Shown: positions 27,924 through 35,929 of the stretch, in pieces
Layout: each line of letters opens with the position of its first letter
Numbering within the stretch: the first letter of the stretch is position 1
From: Brachyspira hyodysenteriae ATCC 27164
Lineage (GTDB): Bacteria > Spirochaetota > Brachyspiria > Brachyspirales > Brachyspiraceae
Reading direction: 5' to 3'
Assembly: GCF_001676785.2 (NCBI RefSeq)
Contig: NZ_CP015910.2
Location: 1-64,000 of the forward strand
Length of the DNA stretch: 64,000 nucleotides
The notes under the pieces: generated by a model
What the model saw: the letters and a program-made list of their open reading frames with translations, nothing else
Told to the model about the DNA's origin: nothing
Database searches by the model: none
Translations under genes and position numbers: made by a program

Positions 27924-28580
27924 ATGAAAGAACTGCCAAATTTAATTACATTAATAAATTCTATTAAAAGCGAAATTTGCTATTCTTATATTAATAAAAT
28001 AGTAGCTATAGATAAACAATATAAAGAAATGGAAGATATAGAAGGACAGAAAATAATAGATGTTCTCAGATATGGAGGATATATGCATTTTCAGTTTTCT
28101 CAAGATGCCATGCTAGTAGATTTGGGACCTAACGGCTCTTTTGTACTTACTGAAGATGATACATACGAAAACAGCATATTAAAATTAGAAACAGATCATG
28201 GTAATTTCTTTGTTGTAGATGATGGTAAAGATAAGAATGAAATTACTAAAATAATACCTATTTGGAAAGATTCTACTACAATGCCTCAAATAGGGTATGA
28301 TCCTTTAACTAAACAATTTAATTATAATTTATTCTGTCAGTTACTAGCAGATAATGATACAACAGTAGAGAAACTTATAAAAAATCCATTGATATTGAGC
28401 GGAATAGGTAATGTATATGGCGATATGATATTAAAGAAAGCATCTATTACAAAGAAAACTAAAACATCGGATGTAACCAAAGTAAAAGCAAGAGAAATAT
28501 TTGATGCAATAAAACAGGTTCTAAGAGAAGCCTCTGGAAATACTGAAGAAGAAGATGGAGATTCATCAGAAGAGGAATAA
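27924..28580 (+). CDS. Degenerate Fpg/Nei-like DNA-glycosylase homologue
   Basis: The protein begins MKELPNLITL where Fpg has MPELPEVET, has the GxxM/L-FxF..D strand pairs (GGYMHFQFSQDAMLVDLGPNGSFVL), and carries a helix-two-turn-helix with LILSGIGNVYGDMILKKASI. The catalytic N-terminal Pro is Lys, although the following Glu is kept, and the C-terminal zinc finger is absent, replaced by an acidic tail (EEEDGDSSEEE). At 218 residues it is about 50 shorter than the family. It may bind DNA without glycosylase activity, or use the Lys amine; both are inference. Confidence 0.75.
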   Translation: MKELPNLITLINSIKSEICYSYINKIVAIDKQYKEMEDIEGQKIIDVLRYGGYMHFQFSQDAMLVDLGPNGSFVLTEDDTYENSILKLETDHGNFFVVDDGKDKNEITKIIPIWKDSTTMPQIGYDPLTKQFNYNLFCQLLADNDTTVEKLIKNPLILSGIGNVYGDMILKKASITKKTKTSDVTKVKAREIFDAIKQVLREASGNTEEEDGDSSEEE

Positions 28581-28600
28581 TTTTAAAATTTATAATAATA

Positions 28601-28636
28601 AAAAAGCCCTGAAATAATTTCAGGGCTTTTTTTTTT
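28601..28636. terminator. Bidirectional Rho-independent terminator
   Basis: AAAAAGCCCTGAAA ... TTTCAGGGCTTTTTTTTTT: a perfect GC-containing stem with A and T tracts on both sides, between two convergent genes. Confidence 0.92.
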
Positions 28637-28650
28637 ACTATAGGCTAATA

Positions 28651-29478
28651 TCAATAGAATAATTCAGGCTCAGCTCTTCTTTTGAACTCATCTTCTAAGT
28701 CATGCTGATGGTATAAGAAACCTTCATCATCATAATATCTGCAATGCTCAGGGCATTTCTTAATACAAGCACCGCATTTAATACATTTACCTACATATTT
28801 AGTTATATCATCAAAGTCAATAGAAGCTAGAGGACATACATGTGCACAGGTCTTACAATTAGTACATTTTGAAGTATCTACTTTAGGCTTAACTTTTAAT
28901 ATATCTATAGCATGTTCATTCTTGTCTTTAGGCATATAATAAGGGCGTATAGGATCATTTCCTCTAACTTTAATAGGTTCTTTAGGAATATCAGTCATAT
29001 TTTTGATTTTTTCAACAACTTTATCAACGAATTCAGCGGCAATTGCCATATCTTTATCATCAGGTCTTCCAGCTCCAAGAGTATAAGAAAAAGCATGCTC
29101 TCCTATAAATCCAGCACCGGCTATAGTGTAAAAACCATTTTCCTGCATAGTATTTCTAAGTTCTATCAAAGAATCATCAAAATTTCTATTTCCATAAAGT
29201 ACAACCGGTATTGCTAAAGCTCCATTAGCTTTAATATTATTCTTGTAGTATGGAAGCATTACATTAGGTATTCTTCCGGCATATGTAGGAGTTCCGCATA
29301 TTACTAAATCATTTTCTTTAAACTCCAATATTCCTTCTCTTTTCTTTGGCAAAGTAAAATTATATTTTTCAAAGTCAACATTAAGTTTCTTTGCTATATT
29401 TTCGCCTATATAAGAAACTATCTTCTGTGTAGTACCTGTGGCACTATAATATATTGAATAGACTTTATCAACTTTCAT
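28651..29478 (-). CDS. EFR1-type flavodoxin/ferredoxin electron-transfer protein
   Basis: The 275-residue protein has a flavodoxin fold at the N-terminus (FMN phosphate loop YYSATGTTQKI, then GTPTYAGRIPN) and two 4Fe-4S clusters near the C-terminus (CTNCKTCAHVCP and CIKCGACIKKCP). This arrangement is the EFR1 family, which passes electrons between FMN and clusters in anaerobes. It is cytoplasmic, with unknown partner. The gene lies alone between a terminator and the tRNA region and starts after AAGGGAG. Confidence 0.9.
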   Translation of the reverse strand: MKVDKVYSIYYSATGTTQKIVSYIGENIAKKLNVDFEKYNFTLPKKREGILEFKENDLVICGTPTYAGRIPNVMLPYYKNNIKANGALAIPVVLYGNRNFDDSLIELRNTMQENGFYTIAGAGFIGEHAFSYTLGAGRPDDKDMAIAAEFVDKVVEKIKNMTDIPKEPIKVRGNDPIRPYYMPKDKNEHAIDILKVKPKVDTSKCTNCKTCAHVCPLASIDFDDITKYVGKCIKCGACIKKCPEHCRYYDDEGFLYHQHDLEDEFKRRAEPELFY

Positions 29479-29620
29479 AATAAATATACTCCCTTCATGT
29501 ATTTTTTGCTATATAATAATTTATTATGTAAATTTATTTCTGTAAGTCAATAGTAAAAGCATAAAAAAGTATTTTAATATTCCTTTTATATGAAAAAATA
29601 AAAAAATATCCGTTTAAGTA

Positions 29621-29648
29621 TTGACTTTTTTTTTATTTATTATATAAT
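29621..29648 (+). promoter_or_regulatory. Promoter of the tRNA gene
   Basis: TTGACT (29621-29626), 16-bp spacer, TATAAT (29643-29648); the tRNA body begins 36 bp further on. Confidence 0.6.
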
Positions 29649-29683
29649 AACTAAATCTAAAGAAGAATTTTCTTAAGAATTAG

Positions 29684-29757
29684 GGGCCAGTAGCTCAGTC
29701 GGTTAGAGCAGATGACTCATAATCATCGGGTCCGGGGTTCAAGTCCCTGCTGGCCCA
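29684..29757 (+). tRNA. tRNA with CAT anticodon (elongator Met, or Ile2 after lysidine modification)
   Basis: The full cloverleaf is readable: acceptor stem GGGCCAG/CTGGCCC with A73, D-arm GCTC-AGTCGGTTA-GAGC, anticodon stem GATGA/TCATC enclosing CTCATAA (CAT at 29718-29720), T-arm CGGGG-TTCAAGT-CCCTG with one G-T pair. Position 1-72 is a normal G-C pair, so it is not an initiator tRNA. Met and Ile2 cannot be separated with certainty by eye. CCA is not encoded. Confidence 0.93.
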
Positions 29758-29866
29758 ATACCCTAAATACCATTTATCATATTTTACATTACCAATTTTT
29801 CATTTTAATGTGAGTTATTTATAAAAAAATAATACCATTTGATAATAAAACTTTTTTCTAAATATA

Positions 29867-29908
29867 TAAAAAATCAGTTCTCTTAATTATTTTGAGCGAA
29901 CTGATTTT
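29867..29908 (-). terminator. Rho-independent terminator
   Basis: AAAATCAGTTC and GAACTGATTTTT pair; a T tract follows on the minus strand. It touches the stop codon of the gene at 29908-30225. Confidence 0.75.
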
Positions 29909-30225
29909 TATGTTCGGCTTAAAGTTACATTCCTTGTTACTATTAAACTTCCATTAATTTTTTCAGGTAATTCTATTTCTATAGATTTATTAGAATCAAA
30001 TTTTATATGGAATGTATCTTCTCCAAATTTCATATCATAATTATCTTTGTCATAGTTAGGACCCAAAGATATACTATGACTTATCTTACCAACTATAGGT
30101 GCTATAGTGCTTACTTTTATTTCGCCTTTTTCGTCTATTAAAGCTTCTATATCTATATCGAAACTAAGAAAATTTTTTATTGTTGCATTGCCTCTGTAAA
30201 GGCCTTTTCTATCTTTTAATAACAT
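29908..30225 (-). CDS. Small beta-strand-rich protein of unknown function
   Basis: A 105-residue cytoplasmic protein without signal peptide, built of alternating strands (IEALIDEKGEIKVSTIAPIVGKISHSI, then IEIELPEKINGSLIVTRNVTLSRT). No family is recognised. The start follows TTCGGGA and it has its own terminator, which supports a real gene. Confidence 0.6.
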   Translation of the reverse strand: MLLKDRKGLYRGNATIKNFLSFDIDIEALIDEKGEIKVSTIAPIVGKISHSISLGPNYDKDNYDMKFGEDTFHIKFDSNKSIEIELPEKINGSLIVTRNVTLSRT

Positions 30226-30321
30226 AATATAATTCCCGAATAATTTTTATATAAATATAATAACATTTTTTTAAAAAAAGACAAATTTAAAAAAGTGTCT
30301 AATATTGAAAATTACATAAAT

Positions 30322-30364
30322 AAAGACGGATTTTCTAAAATATATTAAGAAATCCGCCTTTTTT
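30322..30364 (-). terminator. Rho-independent terminator of the oppA-like gene
   Basis: GACGGATTTTCT and AGAAATCCGCC pair; the hairpin lies 24 bp past the oppA-like stop, with T tracts on both sides. Confidence 0.65.
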
Positions 30365-30387
30365 ATTATTAAAATCAATTAATTTTA

Positions 30388-32001
30388 TTATTCAGCTAAT
30401 TTCGCATAATAGAATTTATGGGCTCCAAGAGGATCAAAAATAACATCAGATAACTTTTTACTAATCATAATAGGGTCAGTATAGAAATAAAGAGGTATTA
30501 ATCCCATATCTTCCATAAGTATATCTTCTGCCTCATGCATAGCTTTCATTCTTATATCTTGATCTATTGTAGACATAGCAAGCTTCAATTTATCATCATA
30601 GGCCTTATTAGAATAACCGCCGTTATTTTGTATACTATAGCTTAAAAATACACCCAAGAAACTCATAGGGTCATTATAATCAGCTATCCAGCCATGACGT
30701 GCTATAACATAGTTTTTTTCCTGTCTTGTAGTTTGGAAAGTAGCCCATTCTTCCTGAGCTATAGTAGAGTCTATACCAAGACCCTCTTTCCACATCTGCT
30801 GAACTGCTTCAAAGATTTGTATATGCTCTCCTGAATTTGATTTGAACTCTATAACAGGGAAATTTTCACCATTAGGATAACCGGCATCTGCTAGAAGTTG
30901 TTTTGCCTCTTCTAAATTCTTTTGATGATCTTCAGGTTTTATACTGTAATAATCACCGCCTACCTTTCTGAAATCTCCATCAGCTCCTTCAACATCATTT
31001 ACTCCGCTAGGAACCCAAGCACTTGCAGGAAGTTGTCCGGCTCTTGTTACTTGTTCTACTAGATAATTTCTATCTATAGCTAAAGTTAAAGCCTTACGAA
31101 CTCTAGCATCTTTTAATATTTCATTAGTGATATTCAAACAATAATAATATGTACCCAAGTAAGGAGAAATATGCATTAAACCTTCGCTTTTTAAATTTTC
31201 AATATCCTGAAGCGGAGGATTATTAGCAAAATGTAAAGAACCTTCTTTTATTCCGGCAACAGCAGCTGTACCATTTTGCATAAGTATAAATACCAATTTT
31301 TTAGGAACTATATTATTAACATTCCAATAATTAGTATTTTTTACAACTACTATTCTGTCATCTGTTCTTCTCTCTGTCATTATAAAAGGTCCGTTTCCTA
31401 TATAAGTATCAGGAGAAAGTGTCCAATTATCTCCATTTTCTTCTATCATATCTTTTCTAACAGGGTAGAATGTATAAAAAGCCACTAGCTCCAAAAAATA
31501 AGCTGTAGGGGTATTCAATTTTACTTCCAAAGTTTTTTCATCTATAGCTTTAATACCTAATTCAGAAACCGGCTTCTTACCAGAATTAATGTCCATAGCA
31601 TTTAATACAGGTTCAAACTGATAAGCATATTCGCTTGCAGTAACAGGATCAACTACCCTCTGCCAAGCATAAACAAAATCCTCTGCTGTAATCTTTTCTC
31701 CATCAGACCATTTAGCATTATCTCTTATATGGAATGTATAAGTAAGTCCGTCTTCGCTTATATCCCATCTTTCAGCAACGCCCGGTACTATTTTATTATC
31801 CTTGTCTCTTGTAGCAAGCCCCTCAAAAACATGCTGAATATAGATATTAGCATCTACAGTAGAATTTAAAGCAGGATCTATAGTTTTAGGCTCAGGTCCT
31901 ACATTAATATATATAGCTCCTTCTTCATTTTTCTTTCCGCCGCATGATATAAATAATAGCATCATGATTACAGATAAAATCATAATTAGAATCTTTTTCA
32001 T
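30388..32001 (-). CDS. oppA: Oligopeptide-binding lipoprotein, OppA-like
   Basis: The 537-residue precursor has a lipoprotein signal with lipobox FISC (Cys ~20). The solute-binding family 5 fold follows: GPEPKTIDPALNSTVDANI at the start, the FEGL motif, AERWDISEDGLTYTFHIRDNAKWSDGEKITAEDF, and the lower-lobe KNTNYWN. It captures peptides outside the inner membrane for an OppBCDF ABC transporter, none of which is encoded nearby. Brachyspira typically carries several unlinked oppA genes, in line with this orphan. The start follows ATAGGAT. Confidence 0.92.
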   Translation of the reverse strand: MKKILIMILSVIMMLLFISCGGKKNEEGAIYINVGPEPKTIDPALNSTVDANIYIQHVFEGLATRDKDNKIVPGVAERWDISEDGLTYTFHIRDNAKWSDGEKITAEDFVYAWQRVVDPVTASEYAYQFEPVLNAMDINSGKKPVSELGIKAIDEKTLEVKLNTPTAYFLELVAFYTFYPVRKDMIEENGDNWTLSPDTYIGNGPFIMTERRTDDRIVVVKNTNYWNVNNIVPKKLVFILMQNGTAAVAGIKEGSLHFANNPPLQDIENLKSEGLMHISPYLGTYYYCLNITNEILKDARVRKALTLAIDRNYLVEQVTRAGQLPASAWVPSGVNDVEGADGDFRKVGGDYYSIKPEDHQKNLEEAKQLLADAGYPNGENFPVIEFKSNSGEHIQIFEAVQQMWKEGLGIDSTIAQEEWATFQTTRQEKNYVIARHGWIADYNDPMSFLGVFLSYSIQNNGGYSNKAYDDKLKLAMSTIDQDIRMKAMHEAEDILMEDMGLIPLYFYTDPIMISKKLSDVIFDPLGAHKFYYAKLAE

Positions 32002-32237
32002 AGCTGTTATCCTATATATTTTTTATTTAAAAGTATTATATTTTATATTAACTATTAATCAATGATTTTTTTTACATTTAAACATATTTATCTAAAATAA
32101 TTAATCTGCTCATAAATTTTATACTTTATATATAATAAATTATTTTAAATTTCTTAAAAATGTATTATTTGTATTACATATTAATTTACAATTAATTTAC
32201 AATACTATATTTTTTGTAAAATTTATTTAAATTCACC

Positions 32238-32266
32238 TTTACAAAACTTATTTAATGTGCTATACT
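32238..32266 (+). promoter_or_regulatory. Promoter of the small membrane-protein cluster
   Basis: TTTACA (32238-32243), a 17-bp spacer and TATACT (32261-32266), with transcription expected ~25 bp before the AAGGAGG site of the first gene. Confidence 0.75.
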
Positions 32267-32299
32267 TTAATTATAAGGGATTAATAAGGAGGTAATAAT

Positions 32300-32500
32300 A
32301 TGAAAAAGTTAAGTTTAATGGCTTTAGTATCTGCCTTTATTATGACTGTCAATTTATACTCTTTTGATTTAATAGAAGATACTTTTGACTTTATTTTTGA
32401 TGATTTAGCAAAAATAATTGGTATTGTAGTAATAATAGCAGCGGGAGTATATGTATTCAAAAAATATGTTAAAAAAGATAATAATTCTGATGACAGATAA
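32300..32500 (+). CDS. Small membrane protein, family shared with the next two genes
   Basis: A 66-residue protein with signal-like N-terminus (MKKLSLMALVSAFIMTVNLYS), an acidic amphipathic stretch (FDLIEDTFDFIFDDL), a membrane helix (IIGIVVIIAAGVYVF) and a basic/polar tail. The same acidic-helix-TM-Lys pattern occurs in the next two genes, so the three are tandem relatives. A very strong AAGGAGG site supports translation. Function unknown. Confidence 0.7.
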   Translation: MKKLSLMALVSAFIMTVNLYSFDLIEDTFDFIFDDLAKIIGIVVIIAAGVYVFKKYVKKDNNSDDR

Positions 32501-32526
32501 TAAAAAATAATGGGAGAAAGTAAGTA

Positions 32527-33078
32527 ATGAAAAAATTAGGATTAAAAGCTTTTATTTTCAATTTGATTATGGCTGCAAATCTATACTGTTTCGATTTAAT
32601 AGATGATGTAGATGATTTTATTGAAGATATAATAAAGCTTATACTCATGGTTGTTGTAATACTAGCCGTGATATACTTCATAAAAAAAGTTTTGAAAGAT
32701 GATAATACTTCAGGAAAGATAAGAAAGAGTGATAGGGATGATGATTACAGAAGACCAAGCAGAAGAAGAAAAGTAAGAATAAGAGATGATTATTATGATG
32801 ACTATGAAGATGATTATGACAGCAGAGTAAGAAATGATAGGAATTATGATGATTATGAAGATGATTATAGAAATGAAAGAACTAACAGAAGAGAAAGAAT
32901 AAAAGAAGATGATATACGATATGAATATGATATGAGAGATTATGACAGAAGAGAGAGGAGACTGCCAAATAATATAAAAAGCAATATAGACAGCAGAGAA
33001 AATGACCCTAGATATGAGAAAGTTTATGAATTAAAACCTGAATACAAATTAAAAGATGATAAAAAAAGAATAAGATAA
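32527..33078 (+). CDS. Membrane protein with long Arg/Asp/Tyr-rich tail
   Basis: The first ~60 residues repeat the layout of the upstream protein (NLYCFDLIDDVDDFIEDIIKLI then a membrane helix). The remaining ~120 residues are extremely rich in Arg, Asp and Tyr (DDYYDDYEDDYDSRVRNDR and similar), probably disordered and highly charged. It could be a membrane-anchored interaction tail; no known family. Spacing of 26 bp to the upstream gene and GGGAGA as ribosome-binding site suggest an operon. Confidence 0.7.
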   Translation: MKKLGLKAFIFNLIMAANLYCFDLIDDVDDFIEDIIKLILMVVVILAVIYFIKKVLKDDNTSGKIRKSDRDDDYRRPSRRRKVRIRDDYYDDYEDDYDSRVRNDRNYDDYEDDYRNERTNRRERIKEDDIRYEYDMRDYDRRERRLPNNIKSNIDSRENDPRYEKVYELKPEYKLKDDKKRIR

Positions 33079-33103
33079 TTTATTTTTTATAAAGGAGGAT
33101 ATT

Positions 33104-33616
33104 ATGAAAAATAATATAATGTCAGTTGTGAAATCAAAAAAGTTTATAATTATTTCTGCTTCAATAGCTGCAGCTGCATTATTTATATCTGCTGTAAGAT
33201 TTTTAGGTTTGCAGTATTATATGTTTTATTTAATGCATGATTTTGATGAGTTCTTAGAGGCATTATTAAAGATAGCAGTTTTCGCTGTAATGGTAATGTT
33301 TGCTATTGTTTTATTCAAAAAAATAGATTCAAAAGACAATAAACAATCAAAAGAAAGTGAATCTAATAATGAAAAAAAGGATCTTATAGTTGTTAAAGAT
33401 AAAAATAATAAATCTAAAAGCCTTATTATTATATTTGCTGTAATTGGAATATTGGCATTAATATCATTGTTTGTATTTTATTCAAGATTTTTCGGAATGC
33501 ATTATATGCTTTACAATTTAGATGATATTGTAGAAGGTATTTTCCAATTAGCAGTAGTGATAGCTGTTATAGGTTTTGGAGCTGTATTTGCTAAGAAACT
33601 TTTAGAAAAATTATAA
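33104..33616 (+). CDS. Membrane protein with two copies of the family module
   Basis: A 170-residue protein with four membrane segments. Two similar modules are visible: a hydrophobic segment, FLGLQYYMFYLMHDFDEFLEALLKI, a helix and FKK in the first half; and FFGMHYMLYNLDDIVEGIFQLAV with a helix and AKK in the second. It is an internal duplication of the unit found once in each of the two preceding genes. Starts after AAAGGAGG and ends at the terminator 33645-33684. Function unknown. Confidence 0.7.
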   Translation: MKNNIMSVVKSKKFIIISASIAAAALFISAVRFLGLQYYMFYLMHDFDEFLEALLKIAVFAVMVMFAIVLFKKIDSKDNKQSKESESNNEKKDLIVVKDKNNKSKSLIIIFAVIGILALISLFVFYSRFFGMHYMLYNLDDIVEGIFQLAVVIAVIGFGAVFAKKLLEKL

Positions 33617-33644
33617 TTTAATAGTATTTTATAATATAAAAAAT

Positions 33645-33684
33645 AAATGCGGCAGAGTATTATATACTTTACCGCATTTTTATT
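33645..33684 (+). terminator. Rho-independent terminator of the membrane-protein cluster
   Basis: AAATGCGG and CCGCATTT arms with an inner AGTAT/ATACT pair; T-rich end on the plus strand. Confidence 0.8.
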
Positions 33685-33703
33685 ATTTAAATAACTTTAT
33701 TAA

Positions 33704-34110
33704 AAGTTTTAAACTTCATTACATTTTCCACCCTATAAATATATAATTTTATTTTTAAATAAAATTTTATATTTATTTGTTTCAAAAATAGAATTTATAA
33801 TTTACCACCATAGATTCTTTTTAAATTATAATATGTATAGTTATTTTTGTATTACGCTTCTATTTATCCTTTACCACTATTATAATATTCAGCCCAAGAT
33901 TTTTTTAAATTTATTGCTAAACCTAGATTATTCGTATATTAAAATGCAATCTGCCGAACGTGCATTGTACTTTGAATAAAAAAAGGCAATACCGTTCGGG
34001 AAGTACGTACGACTAGTACTTGGCGGGCGTTAATATTTCTAAGAGCGTAGAAAGATAAAATAAATTAAAATTTCATAGTAAAATATTGAAGAAAAGAGGG
34101 CAGGGAATTA
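33704..34110. repeat. Family A repeat, divergent copy with a CCGTTCGG sub-element
   Basis: Outer boxes are eroded (TTTTCCACCCT ... GAGGGCAGGGAATT; CAGCCCAAG ... CTTGGCGGGCG). In the centre is CCGAACGTGCATTGTACTTT, then GGCAATACCGTTCGG and TACGTACGACTAGTA, a sub-element shared with 59470-59545. Confidence 0.65.
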
Positions 34111-34124
34111 GAAATAAATTAAAA

Positions 34125-34160
34125 AGCCTGCATTTGATTTATACAAACACAGGCTCAATA
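34125..34160 (-). terminator. Rho-independent terminator of purA
   Basis: AGCCTG (34125-34130) and CAGGCT (34150-34155) pair; T tract on the minus-strand side. It lies 28 bp past the purA stop. Confidence 0.6.
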
Positions 34161-34182
34161 ATTTCTATATTATATATATAAA

Positions 34183-35466
34183 TTAAAAAATATTCTTAAT
34201 TATTATAGTTTCATCTCTTCCAGCACCTACTGAAACAATAGATATATCTGTTTCAATAACTTCGCTTAATCTCTTAAGATATTTTTTAGCATTTTCTGGA
34301 AGTTTATCATATTCTCTAATATCTCTTGTGCTTGTTTTCCATCCTTCAAACTCTTCATAAACAGGTTCAACTTTTGAAAGTATATCTAAATCTGCAGGAT
34401 ATCCTTCCAATATTTCACCATTATATTTATAGGCAACGCATATTTTTAATTTATCTAATTCATCTAATATATCAAGTCTAGTTATGGCAATGGAATCAAG
34501 TCCATTAACATAAGAAGCATATTTAACAACGCAAGCATCAAGCCAGCCGCATCTTCTAGCCCTTCCTGTAACAGTACCGTATTCGCCGCCTTTATCTCTT
34601 ATAAACTGTCCTACATCATCAAAAAGCTCTGAAGGGAAAGGACCTTCTCCAACTCTTGTAGCATAAGCCTTAACAACTCCTATAACATTATCGATTTTTC
34701 TAGGGCCAACTCCTGAACCTGTACAAGCTCCGCCTGCAGCAGGATAAGATGATGTTACAAAAGGATAAGTACCATGATCTAAATCAAGCATAGTAGCCTG
34801 AGCACCTTCAAATAATATATTTTTCTTTTCTTTTATAGCCTTATTTAATATAGTAGTAGTGTCAGCAACAAAAGGTCTTAACTTTTCAGCATATTCTAAA
34901 TACTCTTTTAATAACTCATCATAATTAACGCCATCATGATTATAAAGTTTTTTAAGTAATTTATTTTTTAACTCTACATTAAACTTTAATTTTTTAGCGA
35001 ATGTTTCTTTATTCATAAGATCAACTATTCTTATACCCAAACGGCTTGATTTATCCATATAGCAAGGACCTATACCGTTTTTAGTAGTGCCGAGTTTATT
35101 TTCTCCGAGATCCTCTTCCTGAAGCTCATCTAAAATTTTATGATAAGGCATAAGAACATGAGCTCTGTCTGATATTTTAAGATTTGATATATTAACTTTT
35201 TTCTCTATTAAAGAATCAATTTCACTTAAAAAAACTTTAGGCTCTATAACCACACCATTACCAATTACACAAACTTTATCTTTATGAAGTATACCGGAAG
35301 GTAAAAGTCTTAATTTATATTTAATATTATCCACAACAACGGTATGACCGGCATTACTTCCGCCTTGAGAACGAACAACATATTCGCAATTTTCAGCAAG
35401 ATAATCAACTATTTTTCCCTTACCCTCATCACCCCATTGAGTGCCTACAATAATTACTGAAGCCAT
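34183..35466 (-). CDS. purA: Adenylosuccinate synthase
   Basis: Catalyses IMP + aspartate + GTP to adenylosuccinate, the first committed AMP-synthesis step. The 427-residue protein has the GTP/IMP loop GTQWGDEGKGKIVD (residues 8-21), QGGSNAGHTV, GIGPCYMDK, the GTYPFVTSS switch loop, and the C-terminal base-recognition GAGRDETI. Length is standard. The start follows AAGGAG. Monocistronic. Confidence 0.97.
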   Translation of the reverse strand: MASVIIVGTQWGDEGKGKIVDYLAENCEYVVRSQGGSNAGHTVVVDNIKYKLRLLPSGILHKDKVCVIGNGVVIEPKVFLSEIDSLIEKKVNISNLKISDRAHVLMPYHKILDELQEEDLGENKLGTTKNGIGPCYMDKSSRLGIRIVDLMNKETFAKKLKFNVELKNKLLKKLYNHDGVNYDELLKEYLEYAEKLRPFVADTTTILNKAIKEKKNILFEGAQATMLDLDHGTYPFVTSSYPAAGGACTGSGVGPRKIDNVIGVVKAYATRVGEGPFPSELFDDVGQFIRDKGGEYGTVTGRARRCGWLDACVVKYASYVNGLDSIAITRLDILDELDKLKICVAYKYNGEILEGYPADLDILSKVEPVYEEFEGWKTSTRDIREYDKLPENAKKYLKRLSEVIETDISIVSVGAGRDETIIIKNIF

Positions 35467-35929
35467 TTTTAACTCCTTATTCTATTATTAAAAAATAGAT
35501 ATTTTATGAAAATTTTTGTAAAAATAAAAAATTTCTATAAAACACACAAGGGCTATTATATTAATATTTTTTAAGAATTTCAAGCGAATTTGATTAGAAA
35601 TTTCTATTCATAATAATGCTAGTTGATAATTTTATAGTATGAAACAATCATTTATCATAATGGTATTTACAAGATGTTATTATAAATATAATTAAAAACT
35701 ACTTTTTGTAAAACGTGTTATTATTACATATTTAGTTTATAATAGAAGTATGATTTTTAAGTTTTTTGTTCAACTTTTTCCCGCCGCAAAAAGTTGCAAA
35801 AAGTGCATTTTTTATGCAGTCTTTAGTGAAGAGTATACAAGTTTATTAATTTTAGATGTCAATAAACTATATATTGTTTTAATATTTTTATAATGCCTTA
35901 TAATAATTAAAAATATTTTGGATTATTTT
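35467..35929. other. Intergenic region with a short family B fragment
   Basis: The stretch 35768-35820 (TTCAACTTTTTCCCGCCGC, AAAAAGTTGCAAAAAGTGCA) matches the end of family B repeats seen at 62390-62447. The rest is A/T-rich DNA without a clear gene. Confidence 0.5.

Noticed and set aside
29684-29757. Initiator tRNA-fMet
   Set aside because: Positions 1-72 form a normal G-C pair and the anticodon stem lacks three consecutive G-C pairs, unlike initiator tRNAs.
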